Under the pieces are notes generated by a model. It was given only the letters and a program-made list of their open reading frames with translations. It searched no databases and was not told the origin of the DNA. A program made the position numbers and the translations under genes. From CAZTPC01 sp964615565 (GTDB lineage: Bacteria; Patescibacteriota; Saccharimonadia; Saccharimonadales; AWTP1-31), in NCBI GenBank assembly GCA_964615565.1, contig CAZTPC010000004.1:1-62554 (forward strand): a DNA stretch of 62,554 nt, read 5' to 3'. Shown here piece after piece: positions 41,837-50,926 of this stretch. How positions within the stretch are numbered: the first letter of the stretch is position 1; each line of letters opens with the position of its first letter.

Positions 41837-44014
41837 TTACTCGGTAAGTGAGTCGTGACCAAGAAGCTTGGCGCGCATTTCCTGGAAACGCTTCTGCATG
41901 TTTTCGGCTTCTTGTTCTGGTGTTGGAGGAGCTACTTCAGGAACCTGCGGCTGACCCGGCTGTGGAGCCTGGCCTGGCTGCCCTGGCTTTGCACCAGTCT
42001 TGGATTCGCCCTGCTTACCGGCGGAAACTACGTTAACCACAGGGATAACGATTGGACTGCGGTTGGTGTGTTCGTATAGGAAATGTGTGACATGATCTTT
42101 AAGCTCTGCCTTGAATCGGTCGAGATCAACCCGCTTGAAGCGCTGGCTAACCGCTCGACGAAGTTCGGCACGGAAGTTGTTCATGAGCTCTTCAGAGTCA
42201 CGCATGTAAATGAAACCGCGGCTAATAATGTCGGGGCTGGTCACTAATTGGCCGGTGCGCTTATCGATAGTCAAGATTATTGCAACCAAACCTTCTTCCG
42301 AAAGCATGATGCGATCTTTAACGACAATGCCACTAACGACAGAGCCTGATTGATCGACGAGGACGTGACCGTGTGGTGCCTCGGGGCCCATCTGCCACGC
42401 ATCTTCAGTTAGTAGAACGCTCTCACCGTCGGCTGCCATAATGATTCGATCACGAGTGATGCCCTCTTCGATAGCCATGTCTTGGTGGTATCGACGGTTG
42501 AGATGGCCAGCGTAGATCGGCGCAAAGAATTTTGGCTTAACATAGTTAATCATCTCGCGGTGTTCTTCACGACGTGCGTGTCCACCAACGTGCAATGGGC
42601 CACAACCGTCTACTTCGAATGAAGGGGCACGGAATAAGTGTACGCCCTTGGCCGATAGTTCGTCGCCAATCTCTTGATAGCGAATTTCGTTACCTGGGAT
42701 CGGAGTTGAGCTAACTACTACGGTGTCACCGGAGTTTAGCTTAATATGTTTGTGAGTACCTTCGGCCATACGCTGCATAGCGGCGTTTGGCTCACCCTGA
42801 CCACCTGTACAAATAACGAGCACTTGGTTGTCTGGGATGTTTGGCATCTCACGCATAGCGAGAACTGTACCTTTTGGAATCTTGAGCAGACCCTGACGGA
42901 CGGCAATCTCGGCGTAGGTCATCATACTTCGACCATCTAATGCCACGCGGCGGCCGGCGGCCACGGCGGCATTAACAATCATTTGTACGCGGTTCATATT
43001 GCTAGAGAAGATAGCTACAAAGACACGGCCTTCAGCATTACCGATAATGTCCATGAAACTCTGCTGTAGGGTGCTTTCGGTTGGTTGGCGACCTTGGGTC
43101 CCAGAGTAAGTACTTTCGCTCATAAGCAGCAGTACACCCTCTTCACCAAGTTGCTTCAGTCGAGTAATGTCAGTTGGCATTCGGTCGAGCGGTTCTGGAT
43201 CGAGACGGAAGTCTCCAGTGTTAAGGATTCGGCCGACCGGTGTATCGATGACGATGAGGCTAGATTCTGGCACAGAGTGTGTCACACGAACAAGCTCGAT
43301 AGTAAAGGCACCTACTTTAAGACGTTCATGGTTGTCCATGTTCATGGCAACCAGTTGTGGCTGATAGTCTAGGCCCGTCTCTGCACTGATGTCTTCGAAA
43401 GTCTTATTAACGACGCCAAGCGTAAAGCTAGAGCCGTAAATTGGTGCAGAATATTTAGGTACGATGTGCTTGAGACCACCAAGGTGATCAAGGTGACCAT
43501 GGCTAATAACATACCCACGGATCTTACCCTTGATAGTATCTAGATAGCTGGTGTCAGAAATTGAGTAGTTCACACCTGGCAGATCAAGACCAAGGTTGTT
43601 ACCACAGTCTACGATGAGAGCATCGTTCTGCCACTCGATAACTTGCATGTTCTTTTCGCCAATACCGTCTTGGCCGCCCAAGAAAGTAATCTTGAGCTTA
43701 TCGAAGTTGTCGGTGTCGATAACGTTAGCTCGCTTTGGGGCCGGTGCGGTTGGTGGCAGAAAGGCACTGACCGCCTTATGTGCGTCGTCTTGATTTCGTT
43801 TCATGGCACGCATTGCGGCGCCACGAGAGGCATTCTTGCCTGGAGGGGTCAGTGGTGATTTGTTAGATCGCTGTCCCTGTGGTCGTCCCTGCCCAGCATT
43901 AGCTGGTGCACGACGGCCTGGTTTTGGACCATTAGGACCGCTTGGCTTTGGGCCATTAGGTTTTGGTCGGTTGTTCGGCTTTGGAGCCGATTCGTTTGGT
44001 TTATTTGGATTCAT
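41837..44014 (-). CDS. rnj: Ribonuclease J with a long low-complexity N-terminal tail
   Basis: RNase J is a metallo-beta-lactamase-fold 5'-exonuclease and endonuclease for mRNA decay and RNA maturation. Of 725 residues, the first 100 or so form a Pro/Asn/Lys/Gly-rich tail built from PKPNGPKPSGP-like units. The catalytic core follows with LSHGHLDHLGGL (HxHxDH) and beta-CASP segments (GGQGEPNAAMQRM, PGNEIRYQEI, HVGGHARREE). The C-terminal tail is Pro/Gln-rich. It lies near pnp in the same gene run, so the two RNA-decay enzymes may be produced together. Confidence 0.94.
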   Translation of the reverse strand: MNPNKPNESAPKPNNRPKPNGPKPSGPNGPKPGRRAPANAGQGRPQGQRSNKSPLTPPGKNASRGAAMRAMKRNQDDAHKAVSAFLPPTAPAPKRANVIDTDNFDKLKITFLGGQDGIGEKNMQVIEWQNDALIVDCGNNLGLDLPGVNYSISDTSYLDTIKGKIRGYVISHGHLDHLGGLKHIVPKYSAPIYGSSFTLGVVNKTFEDISAETGLDYQPQLVAMNMDNHERLKVGAFTIELVRVTHSVPESSLIVIDTPVGRILNTGDFRLDPEPLDRMPTDITRLKQLGEEGVLLLMSESTYSGTQGRQPTESTLQQSFMDIIGNAEGRVFVAIFSSNMNRVQMIVNAAVAAGRRVALDGRSMMTYAEIAVRQGLLKIPKGTVLAMREMPNIPDNQVLVICTGGQGEPNAAMQRMAEGTHKHIKLNSGDTVVVSSTPIPGNEIRYQEIGDELSAKGVHLFRAPSFEVDGCGPLHVGGHARREEHREMINYVKPKFFAPIYAGHLNRRYHQDMAIEEGITRDRIIMAADGESVLLTEDAWQMGPEAPHGHVLVDQSGSVVSGIVVKDRIMLSEEGLVAIILTIDKRTGQLVTSPDIISRGFIYMRDSEELMNNFRAELRRAVSQRFKRVDLDRFKAELKDHVTHFLYEHTNRSPIVIPVVNVVSAGKQGESKTGAKPGQPGQAPQPGQPQVPEVAPPTPEQEAENMQKRFQEMRAKLLGHDSLTE

Positions 44015-44040
44015 TTTTTCTCCTGTTTTTCTTAAAGAGT

Positions 44041-44631
44041 TTATTTATTGATCTTATTAATGATGGCGGGTACGGCAGCGAAATCGTCTAATAAGACCTG
44101 TCGCATACCACCGTTATACAGTGCGGCAGCAGGATGATAGAGCGGTAAAATTATCCATGCTCTTTCTTCTCCGTGCACCTGTACTTTTATCGTTTCAGCC
44201 TGGCCGTGGACTTGACTGATTTGCAAACCCGGCAGGAAGCAATTGGTACTGTGCCGCCCAAGGGTCACGATGATCTTGGGCTCAATTGCTGCAAGCTGGG
44301 CGTACAAAAACGGCAGAAACGCTTCTTTTTCTTCTGGAAGCGGATCTCGGTTGTTTGGCGGCCGATACTTAACGATGTTTGTAATGTAAATGTCCTTACG
44401 CGACAGATTCACGCTGGCTAGCATTTCGTCGAGGAACTTCCCTGATGCTCCGACGAATGGCTCACCCTTTTGGTCTTCGTTCTTCCCTGGTGCTTCGCCG
44501 ATAAACACGACTTCTGCATTAGGGTTCCCGGAGCCAAAAACTAACTGGGTGGCCTGCTTGGCCAAATCTGGACAGATATTCTTCGAGAGGATATCTGCCT
44601 TAATCTGGTCAAGAAGTTTTTGTTTGTCCAT
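44041..44631 (-). CDS. udg: Family-4-like uracil-DNA glycosylase lacking iron-sulphur cysteines
   Basis: Removes uracil from DNA. 196 residues with motif 1 GEAPGKNEDQKGEPFVG (45-61) and the closing YHPAAAL near 165-171. Family 4 enzymes bind a 4Fe-4S cluster through four Cys. Here the first CxxC is reduced to Cys20 alone, the third Cys position is Tyr89 (NIVKYRPPNNRDP) and the fourth is also absent; the only other Cys is 131. The cluster is therefore probably missing. It overlaps the upstream small membrane gene and lies ahead of RNase J. Confidence 0.85.
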   Translation of the reverse strand: MDKQKLLDQIKADILSKNICPDLAKQATQLVFGSGNPNAEVVFIGEAPGKNEDQKGEPFVGASGKFLDEMLASVNLSRKDIYITNIVKYRPPNNRDPLPEEKEAFLPFLYAQLAAIEPKIIVTLGRHSTNCFLPGLQISQVHGQAETIKVQVHGEERAWIILPLYHPAAALYNGGMRQVLLDDFAAVPAIINKINK

Positions 44632-44821
44632 GTACTACTAATCTCACCAACCTAACGAGGCGGTTGAGTGCAAAGAAGATAAAGGCGAACATAATGGCGT
44701 ATTGCTGCAAACTGCCGGTGTCTGATGCCCGCAAAAATACGAGAAACGCCAGGCCGAAGCTTGCGATCGCGATCAAGAACAAACCCAACGGTAAGTGCCA
44801 GAATAATCTACTTTTTGCCAT
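44609..44821 (-). CDS. Tiny two-span membrane protein (70 aa)
   Basis: From ATG 44821 the protein has hydrophobic spans at about 8-29 and 38-56 and a basic C-terminus (RLVRLVRLVVHGQTKTS). It overlaps its upstream neighbour by 14 bases and the udg gene by 23 bases, so translation is tightly coupled. No family recognised. One of three small membrane genes between pnp and udg. Confidence 0.6.
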   Translation of the reverse strand: MAKSRLFWHLPLGLFLIAIASFGLAFLVFLRASDTGSLQQYAIMFAFIFFALNRLVRLVRLVVHGQTKTS

Positions 44822-45170
44822 GTTGTACCCCCACACTTTTTAAGATTTCTTGCGCTTCGTGTCTGCCGTCCTTCACATCTTTTCGGAGTAGCTGATAGTA
44901 GGTTTGGCCGCTCAATATGCGATATGCCGTAAACAAAAGTGATACTGCTACGAATACGAAAAAGACTGGCAAATAGTTTCCATCCTTACTCGTAAATGCC
45001 GCGATTACCATGGCAATACCGCCTGCTAGGCCAATAACCACATCCGCCACTCTCCCTCGTACGAATAACTTTTCACGACTCGGCGTCAACGCCGGGTTGA
45101 AGTTACCATAGATCAAGAAGTGACGAATGTTTTTTCTCACCTTACTTTTTACCTTTATGAATTCTTGCAT
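44808..45170 (-). CDS. Small two-span membrane protein (120 aa)
   Basis: From ATG 45170: a basic N-terminal region of about 40 residues (FIKVKSKVRKNIRHFLIYGNF), two membrane spans at about 45-62 and 68-88, and a charged helical tail. The TTG at 45188 is an alternative start. It overlaps the genes on both sides. The basic N-terminus could bind RNA or a decay enzyme, but that is a guess from context. Confidence 0.65.
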   Translation of the reverse strand: MQEFIKVKSKVRKNIRHFLIYGNFNPALTPSREKLFVRGRVADVVIGLAGGIAMVIAAFTSKDGNYLPVFFVFVAVSLLFTAYRILSGQTYYQLLRKDVKDGRHEAQEILKSVGVQHGKK

Positions 45171-45339
45171 TAAGGTTACCGATTGCAAACGTTAACCAGA
45201 TAACTGCAAGAACTAATAACGAAGCATAGCTTCTGTCTTTTTGGGGAACGAGAGCAACCAATTTACTAACTCCCGTTATTATCAAAAGGATTAGTCCAAA
45301 ATAGAGTGCGAACTCTTTCTCTTGTTTGAACAGTTTCAC
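45142..45339 (-). CDS. Tiny two-span membrane protein (65 aa)
   Basis: Starts at GTG 45339, whose G is the last base of the pnp TAG stop, so it is translationally coupled to pnp. Two hydrophobic spans (about 11-28 and 38-55) and a basic end (NARIHKGKK). No family recognised. Confidence 0.6.
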   Translation of the reverse strand: MKLFKQEKEFALYFGLILLIITGVSKLVALVPQKDRSYASLLVLAVIWLTFAIGNLNARIHKGKK

Positions 45340-47468
45340 TATTTCTTTAGCTCCCGAGCTGCTTGCTTCATGCTAAGTTGTAAACGACCACGTTCGTCGA
45401 TGGCGACGAGCTTGACGGTTACTTTGTCGCCTTCTTTAACAACGTCACTTGGGCGTTCGACACGCTCTTCGCTGAGCTCTGATACGTGCACGAGACCGTC
45501 TTTACCAGGCATGATGGTTACGAATGCACCAAAGTCCATAACACTGGCGACAGGTACGTTCTCGTAGATCTTGCCAACTTCTGGCTCGGCAACAATTGCT
45601 AGGATCCACTTCTTAGCTGCGTCGATGCTTTCGCCGTCTGGGCTAGCAATCATAACGGTTCCATCGTCTTTGATGTCGATCTCGGCACCAGTTTCGGCAA
45701 CGATCTTCTGGATGACTTCTCCACCCTTACCAATCACTTCGCGAATCTTGTCTGGGTTGATGCTGATGGACTCAACGCGTGGAGCGTATGGGCTCATCTC
45801 TGAAGGCTTATCGATAACACTAATCATATGTTCAAGGATATGTGCACGACCAATCTTACCCTTCTCTAGAGCTAGAGCAAGTGTTTCTACTGGTAGACCG
45901 TGAACTTTCATGTCCATCTGCAAGGCTGTAATACCCTTAGATGTTCCAGTAACCTTAAAGTCCATATCACCAGCAAAGTCTTCTGCGTCGGCAATGTCGC
46001 TCAGGATAATAGCACGATCGCCGTCGAGCATAAGGCCCATAGCAATACCACTAACTGGCCTAATGAGTGGCACGCCAGCGTCTAGGAGTGCTAGACAGCT
46101 AGAACAGGTCGCAGCCATGCTTGTACTACCGTTCTGGCTCATAATTTCGGTGACTGATCGAATAGCATATGGAAAGTCTGCTTCGGATGGGATAACAGGT
46201 AGCAAGGCTCGTTCTGCTAGTGCACTGTGGCCGATTTCTCGGCGACCTGGGCTACCTAGACGGCGAACTTCGCCAACGGTGTAACCTGGAGCGTTGTAGT
46301 GGTGCATGTAGCGCTTTTCCATGTCGCGCTCCATGGTATCAATCATCTGAGCATAACTAAGTGGTGCGAGTGTCACGATGTTCATACCCTGGGTCATACC
46401 ACGGGTAAATAAGCTTGAGCCGTGGGCGCGTGGCAAAATGCCAACTTCGCTTGATAATGGACGAATCTCGTCCATCTTGCGGCCGTCTGGTCGAATACCT
46501 TCCTCGATAATTCCCTTGCGGACATCTTTGTGGATGGCCATGGTTAGGGCGTCATCATAATCTTGTCGAAGGTCTTTGTAAGCATCTTCGCCAAGTTCTT
46601 CCTTGAAGTGGTCTTCCATCTCGCTGCGGAGCTTGTTAACCATTTCGTTGCGTTCTGGGTATGGGCTGCGGAGGCCAGCGCCAAGCTTGCCCTCTACCCA
46701 AGTATCGACACGCTTCTGGATGTCTTCGTCAGGCAAACTGAGCTCGAACTCTTGCTTGGTAACGCCAACTTTCTTGGCAAGTTCTTCTTGGGCTTTGATA
46801 GCTGGTTGCATAGCCTTTTGTGCAAATGCGATTCCTTCGATGATAAGGTCTTCGGATACTTCGTTAGCACCGGCCTCTACCATCATGACTGCGTCTTTAG
46901 TACCGGCAACTACAAGGTCGAGTTCGCCCTTGTCGTAGTCGTCGTTACTTAGGAAAGCAGCAATCTTGCCGTCTTTTACACCAACACGGAGACCAGCAAT
47001 TGGGCCATCAAATGGTGCACCGGTGAGCGTAAATGCTGCGCTCATAGCGATCATAGCAATCATGTCTGGGCGGAAGTTAGGATCCATCGACAGAACAGTT
47101 GCTACACCCTGCACTTCGTGACGGTAGCCCTTTGGCCATAGTGGTCGGATTGGGCGATCGATAAGACGACCAATGAGGATAGCGTCGTCACTTGGACGGC
47201 CTTCTCTCTTAATGAAACGGCTGCCGCTGATCTTACCAGCTGCATACATTTTTTCTTCGTAGTCGATTGATAATGGGAAGTAATCAAACCCCGAAAGTGG
47301 TTTTTTACCCACCATAGCGGTTCCAAGTACTACTGTTTCACCGTAGGTCACTAAGACGCTAGCGCTGGTTCGGAAGCCAACACGGCCAACTTCTAGAGTA
47401 AGGGTTTTGCCGCATAGCTCGACTTCTACTTTGATGATGTCTTTTCCGTAAGGATTAATTGTAGACAA
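45339..47468 (-). CDS. pnp: Polynucleotide phosphorylase
   Basis: PNPase degrades RNA from the 3' end with phosphate. 709 residues: two RNase PH domains (FDYFPLSIDYEEKMYAAGKI; RLGSPGRREIGHSALAERAL), a KH domain (REVIGKGGEVIQKIVAETGAEIDI pattern) and a C-terminal S1 domain (GAFVTIMPGKDGLVHVSEL). The start is TTG 47468: an in-frame TGA lies six codons upstream, no ATG is available nearby and AGGA stands at proper distance. It follows rpsO, as in many bacteria, and is coupled to small membrane genes downstream. Confidence 0.96.
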   Translation of the reverse strand: MSTINPYGKDIIKVEVELCGKTLTLEVGRVGFRTSASVLVTYGETVVLGTAMVGKKPLSGFDYFPLSIDYEEKMYAAGKISGSRFIKREGRPSDDAILIGRLIDRPIRPLWPKGYRHEVQGVATVLSMDPNFRPDMIAMIAMSAAFTLTGAPFDGPIAGLRVGVKDGKIAAFLSNDDYDKGELDLVVAGTKDAVMMVEAGANEVSEDLIIEGIAFAQKAMQPAIKAQEELAKKVGVTKQEFELSLPDEDIQKRVDTWVEGKLGAGLRSPYPERNEMVNKLRSEMEDHFKEELGEDAYKDLRQDYDDALTMAIHKDVRKGIIEEGIRPDGRKMDEIRPLSSEVGILPRAHGSSLFTRGMTQGMNIVTLAPLSYAQMIDTMERDMEKRYMHHYNAPGYTVGEVRRLGSPGRREIGHSALAERALLPVIPSEADFPYAIRSVTEIMSQNGSTSMAATCSSCLALLDAGVPLIRPVSGIAMGLMLDGDRAIILSDIADAEDFAGDMDFKVTGTSKGITALQMDMKVHGLPVETLALALEKGKIGRAHILEHMISVIDKPSEMSPYAPRVESISINPDKIREVIGKGGEVIQKIVAETGAEIDIKDDGTVMIASPDGESIDAAKKWILAIVAEPEVGKIYENVPVASVMDFGAFVTIMPGKDGLVHVSELSEERVERPSDVVKEGDKVTVKLVAIDERGRLQLSMKQAARELKK

Positions 47469-47594
47469 GAGTTTTCCTTTCGCTCACTTTTCGTCGCAGG
47501 GTTCAAATATGCGCGCCACTTGTGCCTATAAATAATTGGCAACGTATATCTGTAGCTCTACGACGAAGTTATTCGTTTTAATGTGCACAAGCTG

Positions 47595-47615
47595 CTGCCC
47601 CAACCGAGGAGGCAG
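47595..47615 (-). ncRNA. Hairpin in the rpsO-pnp interval
   Basis: On the minus strand CUGCCUC pairs with GGGGCAG over seven pairs around a seven-base loop. There is no U run after it, so it is not a normal terminator. In E. coli a structure at this place is the RNase III site through which PNPase controls itself; a similar use here is inference. The rest of the 162-base interval holds no gene that I can see. Confidence 0.35.
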
Positions 47616-47630
47616 AATAGTCTATGCAGA

Positions 47631-47921
47631 TTACTTAGTATTAGACTGTGGTTTAGTCTGGCGGATACCAAGCTTCTTAATAAGCGCGAGGTATGCAGCA
47701 CTATCGTGATCGGCGATGTACTTTAGGTGTCGCTTTCGCTTGCCTACCATCTGTAGAAGTCCACGGCGAGCCATGAAATCTTTTTTGTTAACTTGTAGGT
47801 GACCTGTGAGTTCTTTGATACGTTCGGTAAGGATACCAACCTGTACAGCGCTGCTGCCGGTATCGTTCTTACTCTTCTGCAGTTCGGTAATAACTTTCTG
47901 CTTCTTCTCTGTTGTGATCAT
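47631..47921 (-). CDS. rpsO: 30S ribosomal protein bS15 / uS15
   Basis: 96 residues with SSAVQVGILTERIKELTGHL, KKDFMARRGLLQMVGKRKRHLKY and YLALIKKLGIR, diagnostic of S15. It binds 16S rRNA helices 20-22 early in assembly. AAGGAAA six bases before the ATG sets the start; TAATAT lies about 35 bases upstream. Confidence 0.97.
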   Translation of the reverse strand: MITTEKKQKVITELQKSKNDTGSSAVQVGILTERIKELTGHLQVNKKDFMARRGLLQMVGKRKRHLKYIADHDSAAYLALIKKLGIRQTKPQSNTK

Positions 47922-48017
47922 TCGTTTCCTTGATTACTTTATCTAGATTTATATTAAGAGATTGATGGCGTTAGTCACATATTAACAGATAAGGACCAGT
48001 TATGCAAGCAGGTAAGC

Positions 48018-49670
48018 CTACTGAATTGTTATGGTGTCGCCACCAACATTGCGAGCAAAGTAGCTATCGTGCGAGATAAAGATGACTGCGCCGTGGTAGG
48101 TTTCTAGTGCGTTCTCAAGCTCTTCGATACTTGGGAGATCAAGGTGGTTGGTAGGTTCGTCGAGAACTAGGATCTGTGGATCGCCTGCCAGCATATTCAT
48201 GAGCTGGAATCGCGCTTTCTGACCACCGCTCAGACGCTGCACGGGCACTTCGGCATCCGTTGCAGGATTAAATAAGTAGTCTCCAAGGAGTTGCTTAACT
48301 TTTTGGTCGCCGATAGGCACATCCTTGGCCATGTAAGCTTTTTCAATTGCTCCACCGAGGGTTAACTTGAGGTAACTTGGGTCAATTTCTTGCTCGTAGA
48401 CACCAATTTTTAGTTCGCGTTCGCAAGCGATAGTGCCTTCGAAAATAGTGGCTTCGGGCTTGGTATCTTCTACCTTGGCGATAATGGTCTTAACAAGTGT
48501 CGACTTACCTGCACCGTTCCGACCGTGCAATCGCACACGGTCGCCTTCACGCAGGTCAAAACCAATGCCGCTAAATAGTGGCTGATCATACCCAAGACTT
48601 AGTTTTCTAACTTCTACGAGCAATCGGCTACTCTCAGATTGGGCTGACTTAGCGTTTACCTTAATGTTTTTAGCCTTATGCCTCTCGTAGGCTGAGCTCA
48701 TCTTCTCGTTAAGCTCACCCACCGACTCACGGTCGATCCAGAAGGTCGGCATATCCGTCTTCTCTAGTTCGGCAAGCTCAGAAACAGCTTTCTGTTCGAG
48801 AGACTTAAAACGTTGGATAGTCCCAGGGTCTCGTGACTTCTCTTTGAGACGACGAAAGCGGATAACATTTTCCTTTAGGTTAGCGACTCGTCTCTGTACT
48901 AAGCTAAACTGCGTCACATCGGAGCTCATCTTTAGAGCATTAATGCGCAGATAATCATCATAGTTCCCTGGGAAGCTAAAGGCTTGACCATCGCGAATCT
49001 CAACAATTCGATCAACCACCTGTAGAACGTCTCGATCATGGGAGATAACAACTACTGCTTCACGGGCAGATTTAAACCACTTTAGGAACGCTTTTTTAGC
49101 GACAAAGTCCATGTGGTTGGTAGGCTCATCGATAAGCGCCAAATGTGAGCGCGCCCGCTGAACTTTAACAAGTTCAACCATCCGCTTCTGCCCACCGCTA
49201 AGGTTCTTGAGCGGACCTGTGGTCATCTGCTCGGCAACCTGATAGGCATTCAAAGCTTCAATAATTTCGGCCTCTACCTCGAAGTAACCAAGTTGGCTAA
49301 AGCGTTCTAGTGACTCCGAGTACTCATGCATCATTCGGTTGTTGGTCCCCATTTTTTCCGGATAGGTGTCGAGGATGTGTTTATGTTTGGCGTACTCGGG
49401 GAGGTCAGCCAGAACATACTCCAAAACGGTCATATCCTCAAAACCATGGTGCTCCTGACGGCTGCCGATGATGATCGTCCCCTTTTTGGCGTGAATCTTA
49501 CCGTCATAATCAGTATCTTCACCAGTAATCATATGTAGCAAAGTAGTTTTGCCGGTACCATTCCGGCCAATGAGGCCGATCTTTTCGCCGTCTTGAATAT
49601 CCAAGTGCAAATCTTGGTATAAAGAGTTGTTGCCGAATGACTTTTCGGCGATATCAATAGAGATAACCAT
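48018..49670 (-). CDS. ABC-F family ATPase (ribosome-associated)
   Basis: 550 residues with two ABC ATPase domains in one chain and no membrane span: Walker A GRNGTGKTTL and GRNGAGKSTL, signatures LSGGQKRMVEL and LSGGQKARFQL, Walker B regions ending in DEPTNHMD and DEPTNHLD, and a charged linker between them (about 240-310). ABC-F proteins act on the ribosomal E site and help stalled ribosomes; some give antibiotic resistance. The subtype cannot be set without a tree. GATACT ends eight bases before the ATG. Confidence 0.9.
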   Translation of the reverse strand: MVISIDIAEKSFGNNSLYQDLHLDIQDGEKIGLIGRNGTGKTTLLHMITGEDTDYDGKIHAKKGTIIIGSRQEHHGFEDMTVLEYVLADLPEYAKHKHILDTYPEKMGTNNRMMHEYSESLERFSQLGYFEVEAEIIEALNAYQVAEQMTTGPLKNLSGGQKRMVELVKVQRARSHLALIDEPTNHMDFVAKKAFLKWFKSAREAVVVISHDRDVLQVVDRIVEIRDGQAFSFPGNYDDYLRINALKMSSDVTQFSLVQRRVANLKENVIRFRRLKEKSRDPGTIQRFKSLEQKAVSELAELEKTDMPTFWIDRESVGELNEKMSSAYERHKAKNIKVNAKSAQSESSRLLVEVRKLSLGYDQPLFSGIGFDLREGDRVRLHGRNGAGKSTLVKTIIAKVEDTKPEATIFEGTIACERELKIGVYEQEIDPSYLKLTLGGAIEKAYMAKDVPIGDQKVKQLLGDYLFNPATDAEVPVQRLSGGQKARFQLMNMLAGDPQILVLDEPTNHLDLPSIEELENALETYHGAVIFISHDSYFARNVGGDTITIQ

Positions 49671-49723
49671 CGTTCTAGAGTATCATCTGTTAGAAGTAAT
49701 AGATACCTCTGTTATCACAGAGT

Positions 49724-50284
49724 CTAGCTAACCATCTTTTTAAGGTCGTTGTCGTCGAGGCTCGAAACAACTGTTCTAGCTTGATGCTCATGCGGAGCCA
49801 ATTGATAACCAAGAGCATAGCCGTCGATGCCCCCAATTATTGCTAGCAAAATCGACCACGGGCCGAGCTGGTAGCCAAAAACTACCCCGAGGATGGTCAG
49901 GCTTAAGATCACACCGTGCCCTATCCACATCAGCATACTCCAACGATTGGCCTGTGCCACATGGACACTCTCGTGGGCAATTGTCTTGGCTATCGATATC
50001 TTTGATCTGCTACCAAAGTACTTATTTACAGTTATCCGGATCACATCTCCTTGTACTTGCCCATATTTTGGACGCAGGTGGAAAAATCGACTACCAAACC
50101 ACGCAGGCCAATGCATGCCGTTGGTCACAAAACGCTTGTTACTCTCGAACATAATAGTGGTAGTACGGATATCTTTATCTGTCACACCGGCTTTGCGCAT
50201 GGTCTTGGCGATAGCTTTGGAGTTTGGTTTTAAGGTGATTCCAGACGCAACAATGATTTGCGGCTCTACGTTTAGCTGCTTCAT
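49724..50284 (-). CDS. Membrane protein with an HExxH zinc-protease motif
   Basis: 186 residues. The N-terminal part has strand-rich segments (IIVASGITLKPNSKAI, IRITVNKYFG). AHESVHVAQANRW near 106-118 contains HExxH, followed by two membrane spans (about 122-140 and 143-163) and APHEHQAR, whose Glu could be a third zinc ligand. The motif resembles small gluzincin-type proteins such as DUF4157. Substrate unknown. The start overlaps the truB stop (ATGA). Confidence 0.65.
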   Translation of the reverse strand: MKQLNVEPQIIVASGITLKPNSKAIAKTMRKAGVTDKDIRTTTIMFESNKRFVTNGMHWPAWFGSRFFHLRPKYGQVQGDVIRITVNKYFGSRSKISIAKTIAHESVHVAQANRWSMLMWIGHGVILSLTILGVVFGYQLGPWSILLAIIGGIDGYALGYQLAPHEHQARTVVSSLDDNDLKKMVS

Positions 50285-50922
50285 GCATCAACCTTTTGTG
50301 CGTCCGCAACAGTGAATTCTCCAATAGAGGTTCGTCTGAGATCGGTCATGTAGGCACCGGTCTGTAATGCATGGCCAATGTCGGTCACCAGACTGCGGAT
50401 ATACGTGCCACTTGAAACTTTTGTAGTGAAATACACCATTGGATACTCGTACCGTAGGTCATCAATAGTGTAAACAGTCACCTGACGTGGCTCAATCGTA
50501 ACTTCTTTGCCTTCTCGAGCCAGCTTGTATGCTCGCTGACCATCAATCTTGATAGCAGAGTATGCCGGAGGAATCTGGCTTATTTCTCCAATAAAACTGT
50601 GGACCGCCTCTTCAACTTCTGTTTGGCTCGGTACAACGTCCGACACAGTAGTTTTCTCGCCCTCTTCATCTGCTGTAGTACTGGTTTGGCCAAGTTTGAG
50701 GCTAACCTCATATACCTTGTCCTGCTTCATATAGGAATCTTGGCGCTTTGTTGCCTTGCCAATAAGAATTATCAGCAACCCTGTCGCTAGCGGATCAAGC
50801 GTACCAGCATGACCGACTTTCACTTTTTGGCCAGTTTCTTGCCGAAGCTTAGAGCGGATCTTGCCAACCACGTCAAAACTGGTCCACTCTTTTGGTTTAT
50901 CGATAAGTACTACTTCGTCCAT
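50281..50922 (-). CDS. truB: tRNA pseudouridine-55 synthase TruB, short form
   Basis: Converts U55 of the tRNA T loop to pseudouridine. The 213 residues contain IDKPKEWTSFDVV, GHAGTLDPLATGLLIILIGKAT with the catalytic Asp43, and VSSGTYIRSLVTDIG. It is about 100 residues shorter than E. coli TruB because the C-terminal PUA-like part is absent. It is coupled to the membrane HExxH gene. Confidence 0.94.
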   Translation of the reverse strand: MDEVVLIDKPKEWTSFDVVGKIRSKLRQETGQKVKVGHAGTLDPLATGLLIILIGKATKRQDSYMKQDKVYEVSLKLGQTSTTADEEGEKTTVSDVVPSQTEVEEAVHSFIGEISQIPPAYSAIKIDGQRAYKLAREGKEVTIEPRQVTVYTIDDLRYEYPMVYFTTKVSSGTYIRSLVTDIGHALQTGAYMTDLRRTSIGEFTVADAQKVDA

Positions 50923-50926
50923 ACGC

